64,000 nt of DNA from an uncultured Caldilineaceae bacterium (GCA_958295915.1 OY282381.1:2874722-2938721), one strand, 5' to 3'; positions 24,497 to 33,614 are shown, numbered from the stretch's first letter. The notes: generated by a model from the sequence alone, not told the origin. A program made the numbers and translations.

Positions 24497-25879
24497 GTGG
24501 ACTACCTCAAACTTGCCAAAGATGTTGTGTCCCAGGCAGTCGAATGGGGCGTCGAGGCAGAAGCATATATCAATGTAGGGCAGAATACGGAGATCAATGT
24601 TGATCGCGGGGAAGTGGAAAAGCTCTCTCAAGCCGGCGCCAAAGGGCTGGGGGTGCGGGTGATCCGGGATGGAAAGGGTGGTAGCGCGCGCCACAGTGGG
24701 GCGCGGCTGGGCTATGCCTATACGTCCGACTTCTCGGCGAACAGCATCAGACGGACGATCGAGGCTGCCGTCACCCTTGCCGAAGTCGCCGACGGCGATG
24801 TATATCGCTCCCTGCCAGAGCCACAGCCGGCCCCCGATGAAGAGCTGGACATCTACGACCAGGCGCTTGTCGATCTGCCTATTGAACGCAAAGTGGAGAT
24901 GGCCAAACAGCTCGAGCGGGTGGCCCTGGGCTACGACAAGCGCATCGTCCTGACCAATCCCTGCATGCTGCTGAGCCAGGTTGGAACCGTGGCGATTGCC
25001 AACTCCAAAGGCATTGCCGGCAGCTACGACAAGAGCTTCATCGGCGGATTTCTGATGGCGATGGCTGCGGATGAAAACGACCGCTCGATGGCGTTTGGCT
25101 TCGGCTTTGGCTCGCGGCTGGCCGATTTCGCGCCAGCGGAAGTCGGTGAAGACGCGGCCCGCAAAGCGGTGGGCATGCTGGGCGGCAAGCCTGTGCCCAC
25201 CCAGAGGGCAACGGTAGTCTATTCACCCCTGGCTGCCACGAGCGTGCTCGGCGCGCTCTCCCGCGCGGTGGGCGCGGATGCGCTGCAGCGCAATCGCTCC
25301 TTCTTAAAGGACAAAATCGGCCAGCCTGTGGCCGCGGATATGGTCTCTGTGCTGGACAACGGACGGCTGCCCGGCGGGATCGCCACCCGGCCCTTCGACG
25401 ATGAGGGCGTGCCCACCGCAGCCACACGTTTGATCGACGAAGGGGTGCTGCAGACAGCCCTGTATGATCACTACACTGCCACCCGCGATGGCGCCGCCAG
25501 TTCCACCGGCAACGCCAGCCGCGGTTCCCACGCCTCCATACCGGGGCTGGATGCCAGCAACTTCTACTTTCAGCCCGGCCTCCAGACGCCGGAGGAGGTG
25601 ATCGCCGGGGTGGAGCGGGGGCTATACGTGGAAAGCGTGATGAATACAGCCAGCATCAACCCGATCAGCGGCGACTATTCGATCTCGGCCAAAGGCTACT
25701 GGATCGAAAACGGCGCGCTGAGCTATGCGGTCAATGAAGTCACCATCGCTCTGCCCATGCAGGAACTGCTGCAAAACATCAAAGCAATCGGCAACGACCT
25801 GACGTTTGTGCCGATGATGGGCGCGCTGGGCTCGCCGACGATTCGGGTGGACGGCGTCATGATCGGCGGCAGTGGCTGA
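24497..25879 (+). CDS. pmbA: TldE/PmbA-type partner of TldD
   Basis: 460 residues from GTG 24497 with AAGGAG ten bases upstream. It matches TldD in fold ('GLGVRVIRDGKGGSA', 'GIATRPFDDEGVPTAATRLIDEGVLQTALYDHYTA', 'GDYSISAKGYWIENG') but lacks the HExxxH motif, as expected for the non-catalytic subunit. A family C palindrome (24684-24705) is in frame near residue 65 ('[11 protein letters not shown]'). Orthology to TldE/PmbA is by the adjacent TldD and overall pattern. Confidence 0.9.
   Translation: MDYLKLAKDVVSQAVEWGVEAEAYINVGQNTEINVDRGEVEKLSQAGAKGLGVRVIRDGKGGSARHSGARLGYAYTSDFSANSIRRTIEAAVTLAEVADGDVYRSLPEPQPAPDEELDIYDQALVDLPIERKVEMAKQLERVALGYDKRIVLTNPCMLLSQVGTVAIANSKGIAGSYDKSFIGGFLMAMAADENDRSMAFGFGFGSRLADFAPAEVGEDAARKAVGMLGGKPVPTQRATVVYSPLAATSVLGALSRAVGADALQRNRSFLKDKIGQPVAADMVSVLDNGRLPGGIATRPFDDEGVPTAATRLIDEGVLQTALYDHYTATRDGAASSTGNASRGSHASIPGLDASNFYFQPGLQTPEEVIAGVERGLYVESVMNTASINPISGDYSISAKGYWIENGALSYAVNEVTIALPMQELLQNIKAIGNDLTFVPMMGALGSPTIRVDGVMIGGSG
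24684..24705. repeat. Palindromic repeat family C, inside pmbA
   Basis: GCGCGCGCC-ACAGT-GGGGCGCGG, opposite orientation to the recF copy, in frame. Confidence 0.65.
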
Positions 25880-25898
25880 TTGAACAGGCACTCGATAA

Positions 25899-25935
25899 TT
25901 CAATTACGAATTGGACAGCTCTCAATTCGTAATTC
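25899..25935. repeat. Hairpin-forming CAATTACGAATTG repeat
   Basis: CAATTACGAATTG (about 25900-25912) is mirrored by CAATTCGTAATT (about 25923-25934), 10 bases before the MFS start codon. Such AATTCGTAATTC blocks look like simple spacer repeats rather than a terminator. Confidence 0.5.
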
Positions 25936-25944
25936 TCAATTCTA

Positions 25945-27210
25945 ATGTCCCGCTCCCACGATCCCTACGCGGCATTCCGCATTCACGACTACCGTCTGTA
26001 TGTTCTCGGCTGGCTGTTGGCGATGATTGGCACTCGCATTCAGAGCGTCGCCATCGGTTGGGAGATATATCAACGCACCGGCGAAGCCATTTCGCTGGGG
26101 CTGGTGGGTCTGGTCCAAGCCCTGCCGATGATGCTCCTGGCCCTGCCCGCGGGGGTGCTGGCGGATCGCTACGAGCGTCGGCGTCTGGCCATGTTCAGCC
26201 TGCTGGGGATGACCGCAACATCCCTGGCGTTGGCCGTCTTTTCCGCCATACAAGGGCCGGTGGCGTGGATGTTCGCGCTGCTTTTTCTGGACGCGACGGC
26301 CATGACGCTGGGCCGCCCGGCTCGGGTGGCGCTGCTGCCCCAACTGGTGCCGGCTGAAGTCTTTCCCAACGCGGTCACCTGGAACACCAGCCTCATGCAC
26401 ATGGCATCGGTAGGCGGGCCGGCCATCGGCGGATTGATTATCGCTGTCAGCGTGCCCAGCGCCTATATCATCGCCGCCGCGAGTTCCCTCTGGTTCGTCC
26501 TCATTCTGACCCGATTTCATTTTCGACCGGCCGAAAGGGTGGATGGCGCGCCACTGTGGGACGCGACTCAGCCGCAGCCAGCTATCTGGCAGACCCTTGT
26601 GGCTGGGTTGCAGTTCGTGTGGGACAAGCGCATTCTGTTCACGCTCATGTCCTTGGATCTGTTTGCGGTGCTGCTGGGTGGGGCGGTCTATCTGCTGCCC
26701 ATCTTCGCCGAGGAGATTCTGCACGTCGGCGTGACAGGGTTTGGCTATCTGCGGGCAGCGCCGGCCGTGGGCGCGTTCTGTATGGCGTTTGCGATGATCT
26801 ATCTGCCGCCGATGAAACAGGCCGGCCGCGCGCTGCTGTTGGCAGTGGCCGGCTTTGGCGTGGCGACGATTCTTTTCGGTTTTTCGCAGAACTTCTACCT
26901 TTCGTGGGCGATGCTCTTTCTCACCGGCGCGCTGGACAACATCAGCATGGTGGTGCGTCAGACCCTCACCCAGCTCTTAACGCCGGATCGGATGCGGGGG
27001 CGGGTATCGGCGGTCAGCAGCATCTTCATCGGCGCGTCCAATGAGTTGGGCGGCTTCGAATCGGGGTTGGTCGCCCAATGGTTTGGACCGGTCTTTTCCG
27101 TCGTCAGTGGGGGGATCGGCACGATTGTGGTCGTGGCCGGCGCCACGCTGCTGGCGCCGCCGCTCCTACGCCTCGGCGCGCTCCACGAGGCGAAAGCGGA
27201 AACAGAATAG
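25945..27210 (+). CDS. MFS transporter (EntS/MFS_3-like exporter)
   Basis: 421 residues with 12 hydrophobic segments. 'FRIHDYRLYVLGWLLAMIGTRIQSVAIGWEIYQRT' and 'LPAGVLADRYERRRLAMFS' (motif A, ~70-88) are the EntS/transmembrane secretion effector signatures; 'DRMRGRVSAVSSIFIGASNELGGFESG' is the second motif. This subfamily exports siderophores, macrolides or other small molecules. A family C palindrome (26545-26567) lies in frame in the central cytoplasmic loop ('VDGAPLWDATQ'). Confidence 0.88.
   Translation: MSRSHDPYAAFRIHDYRLYVLGWLLAMIGTRIQSVAIGWEIYQRTGEAISLGLVGLVQALPMMLLALPAGVLADRYERRRLAMFSLLGMTATSLALAVFSAIQGPVAWMFALLFLDATAMTLGRPARVALLPQLVPAEVFPNAVTWNTSLMHMASVGGPAIGGLIIAVSVPSAYIIAAASSLWFVLILTRFHFRPAERVDGAPLWDATQPQPAIWQTLVAGLQFVWDKRILFTLMSLDLFAVLLGGAVYLLPIFAEEILHVGVTGFGYLRAAPAVGAFCMAFAMIYLPPMKQAGRALLLAVAGFGVATILFGFSQNFYLSWAMLFLTGALDNISMVVRQTLTQLLTPDRMRGRVSAVSSIFIGASNELGGFESGLVAQWFGPVFSVVSGGIGTIVVVAGATLLAPPLLRLGALHEAKAETE
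26545..26567. repeat. Palindromic repeat family C, inside the MFS gene
   Basis: GGCGCGCC-ACTGT-GGGACGCGAC, in frame in the cytoplasmic loop between the two halves of the transporter. Confidence 0.65.
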
Positions 27211-27284
27211 CTGTAGGGGCATGTGGTTGCCCAGGGCGGGCGCAAGACCGACCCTATCCCCTCGAGGCGCGCCCTGTACTCCGC

Positions 27285-30164
27285 TTATGCGTCCAGCAGC
27301 GTCGCTTGCGCGGCCCATGTCGCCCGCACGGCCAGACGCGCGATCTCCGGCCAGCTGCGGACCAGGGCATTGTAGTCGTGCGCTTCCTGGGCGCGCTTCT
27401 TGCGCTCGCAGATGTGGTAGAGACGATAGGCCAGCTCGCGCGCGTCCCTGGTGTTGCCTCTCAAGCGTGCCAACAGGACGCCGGCCGCCTCCTCGCCCTG
27501 CTGATAGTGGACGCGCACAAGGTGGTGCACTACCTCCCAGACAGTGAGCCGCGTGTCTGTCTGCGGCTCCCAGTCGTCTGGCAGTTCCAGGGGACGCAAC
27601 AGGCGCACTTTGCCGGCCCCGGCCTGCAGGATGCCGGCCGCGACCAGGCCGTCGACGCTGGTGTTCTTGGCCTTGGAGAGCGTCTCGGCCACCCCGAACT
27701 CGCCTTCGGCAAAGCCCACCTGCTCGAACCAGGCCAGGGCCCAGCGCGTGTCGGCGTCGAAGTCGCCCTCCTGCGCGCTCAGCGTCTCGTCCAGGGTCTG
27801 GTTGATGAGGTCCAGGGCCTCGCGCACCGATACGGTCTCTCCGCTGATGTGCAACACGCGCGCGTAGCGGCTGAAGATGGCCATGCCGGGGCCGATGGCG
27901 GTCTGGGCCAGGTCCACGGGCGCGATGTTGCTGGTCTGCATCTTGGCCACAGCCGGCGGCAGCTCCTCCTTGAGCGCGTCGACGAACTCGCTGCGCGTGG
28001 CCAGGGGCGCATCGGCGGGGCGCGAGCGGCAGACGAGGACGATGCTGGAGGCGAGAGCGTTGGCGCCCATTCCAATCATCCTATAGCGTTGTTCGCTACG
28101 CATAGGCCAAGTCCCGCTTATAGAGAATCCAGAGCGAATTACCGCGTCCAGAAATGTCTCCCAGCCGGTGTTGCTTGTGCCAGTATCGCCCTTCTTTTCC
28201 GATTGCTTGAAGGCGTAGTAGATTGTGACCGGAAAGGCCGGATGCGCCTGCTCAGCGAGACGCTGCAGCGTCCGCGTCATGCCGTCAAGGAAAAACTTCT
28301 CCGCCTCCTGTTTGCTGTCATGTCTGTAAGGCGTGGCCACCAGCTCCTCTGCCTTGGGCACGGCCATGGTGGCGAACAGGTTGGGGAAAATCGGGCGGAG
28401 CGAGCGCCGCATCCAGACGTAAAAGAAGTCGGACAGGTCGGCGTAGCCGATGTTGTCGTAGTACGGTGGGTCGGTCGATACGATATTTCGAGTGGCCAAT
28501 TCGCCATTCATGGCGTTCTGCAGGACAGCCTGACCATGCCCGCGCTGCGGCAGCTTGCCAATGCACTTGGCAATATACTCCGCTGCCGGCGCGAAACCGC
28601 CTACAACCTGATTCAGAATCGCGGCCTCAGTATAGTCCCAAGTCATGGCGATGGCTTGTTTTCCGAATACGTTCATTACTTTCTCATTGCTCGATACCCA
28701 TCGAGTGCAAGAGTTCGAGAAATCGGCAGAACGATCAACGGCAAACGCCAGATACACGCCCAGCGCCTCGGCGTAGGCAGTGGCCCCGGCGCCGCCGTCG
28801 CGCAGGGGGATGCCGTCATCCGCCAGACCGGCGGCCACGGCGTCGAGTCGGATGCGTTCGCGCGCCTCACTCACCAGGTCGCTGAAGGTGGTCAGGGCCA
28901 CTAGCTGGCGGGCGGTGAACAGGTGCTTGAAATGTGTAAGCCCATACAGTGGCGTAAACATTGCGCGCCGATCCGGGGGGATTTCCACATCGGGCATCCA
29001 TTCTGGTTCTGCGTTCTGAGCAACGCTTTCATGCTCCGGTGTCGGCGGCAGATAGACCCGTTCCCGGTCCCCCTCGGCAACGATGGCCATGAGGCGCGCG
29101 CCCATGCGTCCAGCCATCCCTTCGGCCTTGATGTAATCAGGGGTCATCGGCGCCCCGGACATCACACACTGGAAGTGCGCCCCGCGCGCCAGCTTAGTGC
29201 CCTTTCTGGCCCCCTCCGGCGGTGGCCCCGCTTTGACGATGAAGTGGTAGCCGTCGTCATCGATCAGCGGCTGGACGTAGGCTTCCCTGCCCTTTTTCTT
29301 CGATAGGATGAAGGTAGACGCCAGCGGCACTTCTATATCGGCGAAGGCTGGGTTGGAGCTGCGTACCGTACGCGCCCACAGCCAGGCGATGACCGTCAGC
29401 TTGCGGCCTACGTACCGCTCGAGGTCGGGCCGCGCCTGGGCCATCTCCGGCGTGACTTCCAGCTTGGGGTAGAGGTGGCCGATGCGTTTCTCGGCCTCGG
29501 CGCGCATCCACTGGCCGTAGTAGCGCACATCCTCGGCCAGGCCCGTGGCCCGTGGCCAGTGACCGGTGGTCAGCGCTTGCTGGCCTGCCTGGTCTCCAGC
29601 CACTGGAGACCGACCACTGAACTTGGGCGGTATTTCGATCATGGCTTTGTTGATCAGCACTGCCACCGGGTTGAGGTCGCTAGCGAAGCTCTCCAGACCC
29701 AGCCGTTGCGCCTCCAGGGGGATGGAGCCGCCGCCGGCGAAGGGGTCATGGAAGGCCGGCAGTCTGTCCGGGGCGAATAGCTCGGCCGCGCGCGGATGGT
29801 CGCGGTTGTGCGCGCAGGTTCTGCGCCAGCTCTTGCGGATCTCCGCGCGCGCATCGTCCAGGACTCTCTCATCGGTGGTGTTCTCCCATTTCACCAGCTG
29901 CTCGATGATGTCGAAGAGCCGCTGGCGCTCCTGCGACTGGGCCTCCTCGCTGGGGAACAGGTCCGGCCATGCAGAGGGGTCGTCCACCAGTTGGGCGAAC
30001 ACGACGGCGCGCGCCGCGGCCAGGGGACGACGCGCCCACCACAGGTGGAGACCGCGCGGGTGCGCGCCAATGCCAGGCATCTTCTCATGCGCGGAGGCGG
30101 CGTTGATGGCGTCCAGGGGCAGGGCGACTTCGATCAGTTTCTTGCGGGTGACAGCGCGTGCCAT
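27285..30164 (-). CDS. DUF1156 (COG1743) adenine-specific DNA methylase
   Basis: 959 residues. The DUF1156 N-terminus 'KKLIEVALPLDAINAASAHEK' and '[17 protein letters not shown]' is followed by SAM-binding motif I '[17 protein letters not shown]' (~138) and the catalytic 'STDPPYYDNIGY' (~563), i.e. DPPY. Such large methylases occur in predicted defence islands with DUF499 ATPases and helicases. Here no partner gene is adjacent; neighbours are an MFS exporter and thioredoxin. Residues ~182-210 ('AGDQAGQQALTTGHWPRATG') are an insertion encoded by CCAGTGACC-type repeat DNA. A second copy begins at 63143. Host protection or epigenetic role is inferred. Confidence 0.88.
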   Translation of the reverse strand: MARAVTRKKLIEVALPLDAINAASAHEKMPGIGAHPRGLHLWWARRPLAAARAVVFAQLVDDPSAWPDLFPSEEAQSQERQRLFDIIEQLVKWENTTDERVLDDARAEIRKSWRRTCAHNRDHPRAAELFAPDRLPAFHDPFAGGGSIPLEAQRLGLESFASDLNPVAVLINKAMIEIPPKFSGRSPVAGDQAGQQALTTGHWPRATGLAEDVRYYGQWMRAEAEKRIGHLYPKLEVTPEMAQARPDLERYVGRKLTVIAWLWARTVRSSNPAFADIEVPLASTFILSKKKGREAYVQPLIDDDGYHFIVKAGPPPEGARKGTKLARGAHFQCVMSGAPMTPDYIKAEGMAGRMGARLMAIVAEGDRERVYLPPTPEHESVAQNAEPEWMPDVEIPPDRRAMFTPLYGLTHFKHLFTARQLVALTTFSDLVSEARERIRLDAVAAGLADDGIPLRDGGAGATAYAEALGVYLAFAVDRSADFSNSCTRWVSSNEKVMNVFGKQAIAMTWDYTEAAILNQVVGGFAPAAEYIAKCIGKLPQRGHGQAVLQNAMNGELATRNIVSTDPPYYDNIGYADLSDFFYVWMRRSLRPIFPNLFATMAVPKAEELVATPYRHDSKQEAEKFFLDGMTRTLQRLAEQAHPAFPVTIYYAFKQSEKKGDTGTSNTGWETFLDAVIRSGFSISGTWPMRSEQRYRMIGMGANALASSIVLVCRSRPADAPLATRSEFVDALKEELPPAVAKMQTSNIAPVDLAQTAIGPGMAIFSRYARVLHISGETVSVREALDLINQTLDETLSAQEGDFDADTRWALAWFEQVGFAEGEFGVAETLSKAKNTSVDGLVAAGILQAGAGKVRLLRPLELPDDWEPQTDTRLTVWEVVHHLVRVHYQQGEEAAGVLLARLRGNTRDARELAYRLYHICERKKRAQEAHDYNALVRSWPEIARLAVRATWAAQATLLDA
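29540..29622. repeat. CCAGTGACC-type repeat insert inside the DUF1156 gene
   Basis: GGCCCGTGGCCCGTGGCCAGTGACC-like bases and a CTCCAGCCACTGGAG inverted repeat lie where the second methylase copy carries a different repeat. It is translated in frame. Confidence 0.6.
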
Positions 30165-30213
30165 GGGCTGATCTCAGCTCCAACGCGGGCAATTCGGGTT
30201 GCGCGCAGCGGGC

Positions 30214-30242
30214 ATTATTATACGCCGCGCCGATGATGTCAA
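30214..30242 (-). promoter_or_regulatory. Sigma-70 promoter of the DUF1156 methylase
   Basis: On the minus strand TTGACA (30242-30237), 17-base spacer, AATAAT (30219-30214), ~45 bases before the ATG. An overlapping TATAAT would have a 14-base spacer. Confidence 0.6.
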
Positions 30243-30264
30243 GCGCGCGTTGCGTATAACGCAC

Positions 30265-30345
30265 CCCCAGAAAGCAACGCAAGGACGCCAGGACGCAAGG
30301 AAACACCCAGAAATTCCTTGCGGCTTTGCGCCTTTGCGTTGAGTT
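30265..30345. repeat. Repeat family F between methylase and thioredoxin
   Basis: AACGCAAGGACGCCAGGACGC ... GGCTTTGCGCCTTTGCGTT, arms complementary, so a long imperfect hairpin. Along with two promoters it fills the 30165-30558 divergent region, which holds no gene. Confidence 0.75.
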
Positions 30346-30401
30346 TGTTCAAAGAAAGGAACGCACCCCCATTTTGCCATGCACCCGGCAACATCTGCGT
30401 T

Positions 30402-30431
30402 TTGACTTTTACCCTCCATTGAGGGTACTAT
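30402..30431 (+). promoter_or_regulatory. Promoter with dyad in the spacer (MerR-type candidate), upstream of thioredoxin
   Basis: TTGACT (30402-30407) and TACTAT (30426-30431) are separated by 18 bases. The spacer is occupied by a perfect inverted repeat TACCCTC-CATT-GAGGGTA (30410-30427). A dyad centred between -35 and -10 with a stretched spacer is the classic arrangement for MerR-family activators. The thioredoxin ATG is ~120 bases further on. No MerR gene is in the window. Confidence 0.6.
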
Positions 30432-30558
30432 ATCTGGTAGTTGGATTTACAGCCGATTCGGACGATGTGCGCTTACATGGGTGTTGTTTGTCGCAGTATA
30501 GACATGCGGACGAACGGTTGCACTTTGCACGCTCGCATACAGGAGTAGGAGACTAGAA

Positions 30559-30888
30559 ATGGGCGAGAACACAGTTGTTGTAACAGACGCGAATTTCGAG
30601 GATGCAGTCATTCACTCAGATCTCCCCGTGCTTGTGGATTTCTGGGCCGAGTGGTGCGGTCCATGTAAGATGATTGCACCGGTTCTGGATGAGATTGCCT
30701 CCGAATTAAACGGCAAACTGACCATCGGTAAACTCGATGTAGATGAAAATCAGAGCACAGCGATGGCCTTTGGGGTTATGAGCATTCCCACGCTGATGCT
30801 GTTCAAAGACGGCCAGCAGGTGGAGACGATCGTCGGCTTCCAGCAGAAAACCCAGCTGATGGGCAAAATTCAGGCGCACTTGAACTGA
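30559..30888 (+). CDS. trxA: Thioredoxin
   Basis: 109 residues, the usual length. The redox site is '[11 protein letters not shown]' (~29-39) and the conserved cis-Pro is in '[12 protein letters not shown]' (~74-85). It reduces protein disulfides in the cytoplasm with thioredoxin reductase. GGAGTAGGAG precedes the ATG. It is monocistronic: a spacer-dyad promoter lies upstream and a terminator downstream. Confidence 0.96.
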   Translation: MGENTVVVTDANFEDAVIHSDLPVLVDFWAEWCGPCKMIAPVLDEIASELNGKLTIGKLDVDENQSTAMAFGVMSIPTLMLFKDGQQVETIVGFQQKTQLMGKIQAHLN

Positions 30889-30917
30889 CTCGACTTCTGA
30901 CCGAAAGGCATCCTGTT

Positions 30918-30949
30918 AAAGACCTGGCGCGGTAGCGGCGGGTCTTTTT
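30918..30949 (+). terminator. Rho-independent terminator after trxA
   Basis: AAAGACC (30918-30924) pairs with GGTCTTT (30941-30947), with an interior GGCGCGGTAGCGGC loop, and is followed by TTTTT. Confidence 0.7.
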
Positions 30950-31046
30950 GATCCTACACTCGGATATTACAATAGGGAGGTATATACAATACTCATGTTA
31001 CGCAGTAGTTGATAAAGCAGGTAGAATAAGGTCAGGAGACTAACCT

Positions 31047-31355
31047 ATGGCAACGACATCGGCGTCCACCTCCCTGGAAGAACGCATCGCCCGGCTGGAA
31101 GCGGAACGCAACGTCCCGATGCCAACTGAACGCCTCGCCCGCATCGAAGGCGCGTACGAACACCTGGCAACCAAAGCCGATCTGCAGGCTGTCAAGTCGG
31201 AACTGCAAGGGGATATGGCAGCCGTCAAGTCGGAGCTGCAAGGGGATATAGCAGTTGTCCAGTCGGAACTGAGAATACTCAAGTGGCTGATAGGCATCGG
31301 GGTAGCAGGCCTTCTGTTCCCGCTGCTCCGTGACCTCTTGGCGCAGTTGCCCTAG
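31047..31355 (+). CDS. Small coiled-coil protein with C-terminal membrane anchor
   Basis: 102 residues. AGGAG precedes the ATG. Residues ~9-75 are a predicted coiled coil containing an 11-residue repeat, 'AVKSELQGDMA' / 'AVKSELQGDIA' / 'VVQSELR'. Residues ~78-97 ('WLIGIGVAGLLFPLLRDLL') are a single membrane segment. This resembles the DUF1640/CCDC90-like and hemolysin-XhlA-like small proteins. The DNA repeat ('AAGTCGGA.CTGCAAGGGGATA') may vary in copy number. No function is assigned. Confidence 0.65.
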   Translation: MATTSASTSLEERIARLEAERNVPMPTERLARIEGAYEHLATKADLQAVKSELQGDMAAVKSELQGDIAVVQSELRILKWLIGIGVAGLLFPLLRDLLAQLP

Positions 31356-31510
31356 CCAACGCGTCTCACAGATATACCGATCCCGGCCCGAACAAACCAC
31401 CCGAACGCCATCCCAGAAACGCCGTGACAGAACGCCCAACCCGCAGAGGACAAACCCGCACAGCAGGCATGTCGGCGTTGATGGACAAGGCAAGTGGAGG
31501 TTGAAGAATT

Positions 31511-31533
31511 GCGCTTCTGCGCGCAAGATGCGC
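31511..31533. repeat. Palindromic repeat family A, degenerate copy
   Basis: GCGCTTCT-GCGCGCA-AGATGCGC, same 23-base length with two compensating-style changes (CTTCT/AGATG), preceded by TTGAAGAAT. The 31356-31581 interval otherwise holds nothing I can name. Confidence 0.65.
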
Positions 31534-31581
31534 GTCCGTAGCGCAGGAGATGTCTACCCAAGACGCGCTACGCGCCACCGC

Positions 31582-32346
31582 TCAGCGGGCGGCCGGCGCG
31601 ATCAACATCGTCAGCGCCGCTTGCAGAGCGAACAGCAGCAGAAAGATCGCCAGATCGATGGCTGTTGCCAGAAAGAAGGCGCCGGTCAGCACCTGTATCG
31701 GGCCGAGGAGCAGATTCAGCAGCAACAGCATATTCTGTCCTGACCTGTCAATGAGCACGAACAGCGCGCCGATGAATACGACGTACAGCGTCAGGGATTT
31801 AAGCGGTTCCCGATCGCTGGCGCTGGGCATCATCGCATTGGCGATGGCGAAGAGCAGATAGCCCCACCACAGACTGTCCGGCTTGTGGGCCAATCCGTCG
31901 ACGATGAAGGTCAGCCCGTCAAGCAGCTTGCCTGTACGCCAGGCGAAGGCAAGCGTCTGGGTGTCGAAGACCTGCTCGCCGATGACCACGATCAGCGCCG
32001 ATCCGATCAGCAGAGGCGCCATCCCCACAAGGCTATCCCACAGCCTGCCTCCGGACGCAACTGTCACACTCCCCAAGCCGATGGAATTTCGAGTAAATTT
32101 CGGCCACACCCGGAATTTACTCGTCTTCAGCCCCAGGATCTTGGCTATCAACCAATGGGAGGCTTCGTGAATCAGAATACCTGGCAGGTAGATCAGGAAC
32201 AGAACCACCATCGCCAGGTCGTCCGACCCCGTGATCAGATAGACGATCTCCTGAATGAGCAGGCCGATCCGTCCACTCAACCACCACAGACTGGCGAGTA
32301 GAACGAGGAACAGGACGAAGAACAGATAAGGGGAGAACGCAGACAT
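31582..32346 (-). CDS. M50-like (site-2 protease type) membrane protein
   Basis: 254 residues with about six hydrophobic segments. The second long segment carries HExxH as 'IHEASHWLIAKILGL' (~59-73), the zinc motif of M50 intramembrane proteases, and 'NAMMPSASDREPL' (~168-180) sits where the third ligand motif (N.x.P...D) is expected, with Asp conserved. There is no PDZ domain. It follows tpiA by 12 bases in the same direction. Proteolytic activity is inferred from the motif; it may be a non-proteolytic M50 relative. Confidence 0.65.
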   Translation of the reverse strand: MSAFSPYLFFVLFLVLLASLWWLSGRIGLLIQEIVYLITGSDDLAMVVLFLIYLPGILIHEASHWLIAKILGLKTSKFRVWPKFTRNSIGLGSVTVASGGRLWDSLVGMAPLLIGSALIVVIGEQVFDTQTLAFAWRTGKLLDGLTFIVDGLAHKPDSLWWGYLLFAIANAMMPSASDREPLKSLTLYVVFIGALFVLIDRSGQNMLLLLNLLLGPIQVLTGAFFLATAIDLAIFLLLFALQAALTMLIAPAAR

Positions 32347-32358
32347 CAGGATAGCGGA

Positions 32359-33126
32359 TTACACCCCGTACACCTCAGCGGTGATCTTCACCATTTCAGC
32401 GTAGCTCCCGGCTACAATCGCGGCGCCGCCGATGAGCGCGCCATCGATCTCTGGCTGCCCCATGATCTCGCGGATGTTGCTCGGTTTTGCGCTGCCGCCG
32501 TACAGGATGCGGATCCTGTCGCCGACAGGGTCGCCGTGCATTTCCCGCAGAATCGCGCGTACCAGCCCGCAGATTTCGCCGGCCATCTCCGCTGTCGCTG
32601 CCCGGCCCGTGCCGATAGCCCAGATCGGCTCGTAGGCAATCACCAGAGATTGAACCTGCTTAGCGCTCAAACGATCCAGCGCGGCCCATACCTGCTCGCT
32701 GATGACCGCCCTGGTTTCGCCCCGCTCGTTCTGTTCCAGGCTTTCGCCCACACAGACGATTGGGATCAATTCATGGGCCAGCGCGGCTCGCATCTTCTTA
32801 TTCACAGTTTCGTCGGTCTCACCGAAATACTGCCGGCGCTCGCTGTGCCCGATGAGCACATAGTCTGATAGTCCGCGGAGCATTGTGGGGCTGATTTCGC
32901 CTGTGTAGGCGCCGCTTTCCTGCCAGTGGCAGTTTTGCGCGCCCAGTGAGAAGGGCATATCGGCTGTCAGCGCCTTCACTGCGTGCAGACACACAAATGG
33001 CGGGCATAGCACCTGCTCTACCCCTGTACAATCACCGACAAGCTCGTAAATCTGTCGGGTCAGAGAAAGCGCCTCCGGCACAGTTTTGTTCATTTTCCAA
33101 TTGCCGGCCATCATTGGCTTGCGCAT
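32359..33126 (-). CDS. tpiA: Triosephosphate isomerase
   Basis: 255 residues. It interconverts dihydroxyacetone phosphate and glyceraldehyde 3-phosphate. 'MAGNWKMN' (substrate Asn/Lys), catalytic His in '[16 protein letters not shown]' (~94) and catalytic Glu in '[15 protein letters not shown]' (~166) are all present, as is '[11 protein letters not shown]' phosphate loop. Fourth gene of the gap-pgk group on the minus strand. Confidence 0.97.
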   Translation of the reverse strand: MRKPMMAGNWKMNKTVPEALSLTRQIYELVGDCTGVEQVLCPPFVCLHAVKALTADMPFSLGAQNCHWQESGAYTGEISPTMLRGLSDYVLIGHSERRQYFGETDETVNKKMRAALAHELIPIVCVGESLEQNERGETRAVISEQVWAALDRLSAKQVQSLVIAYEPIWAIGTGRAATAEMAGEICGLVRAILREMHGDPVGDRIRILYGGSAKPSNIREIMGQPEIDGALIGGAAIVAGSYAEMVKITAEVYGV

Positions 33127-33161
33127 AACGAAAAATCTCCATCAACGCTGAAGTGTTGAAT

Positions 33162-33184
33162 GCGTCTCTGCTCGAAAGATGCGC
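33162..33184. repeat. Palindromic repeat family A before tpiA
   Basis: GTTGAAT then GCGTCTCT-GCTCGAA-AGATGCGC, two changes from consensus. It lies between the small protein gene and tpiA within the operon. Confidence 0.8.
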
Positions 33185-33206
33185 GAAAAATGTGTACTGT
33201 GAAGTT

Positions 33207-33611
33207 CTATAGGTCTTCTTTCTGGCTCCTCGCGTCTGAGGGCGGATCGGCGCCTTCTGGGTCTTCTTCCTCCGCTGGCGCATCGAACCGGACCAGTTCC
33301 GCATCGTACTCATCCGCGCTGAGCCAGCGACCGCCACTGACTTCATAGCGGATAATATTCTTGTTGCGGTCGAACCAGAGTTCCACCTCTACTTGGGTAA
33401 AACAGCGATTTTTGCCGCTTCCCTGCAACACTTTACGGGTGTAAAACTCCGCGTCGCTCTCCTCTTCACGGCTGAGACTGTTTACCAGATCGATCTCCGC
33501 CGTGATCGGTTCATGACAGCGGTTGCTGAAGACATAAATGGAAAGGGAACGTCCATTGCCGCCGCCAGCCCCACCCGTAAAAAGCGAGGCCAATTTTTTC
33601 AGAAAACGCAT
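33207..33611 (-). CDS. Unidentified small protein within the glycolytic operon
   Basis: 134 residues; starts 3 bases after the pgk stop, so it is very likely translated with it. A basic N-terminus with Gly-rich linker ('LFTGGAGGGNGR') leads into an alpha/beta domain ('SIYVFSNRCHEPITAEIDLVNSLS', 'VELWFDRNKNIIRYEVSGGRWLSADEYD') and an acidic tail. No known motif. Its place between pgk and tpiA hints at a housekeeping role, unproven. Confidence 0.65.
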   Translation of the reverse strand: MRFLKKLASLFTGGAGGGNGRSLSIYVFSNRCHEPITAEIDLVNSLSREEESDAEFYTRKVLQGSGKNRCFTQVEVELWFDRNKNIIRYEVSGGRWLSADEYDAELVRFDAPAEEEDPEGADPPSDARSQKEDL

Positions 33612-33614
33612 ACG

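Noticed and set aside
27078..28904. 608-codon plus-strand open frame opposite the DUF1156 gene
   Set aside because: It is the complement of a clear methylase gene in GC-rich DNA; the translation is Arg/Gln/Ala-rich with no motif.
30326..30556. 76-codon frame upstream of trxA
   Set aside because: It spans the trxA promoter and repeat F, with no ribosome site or recognisable product.
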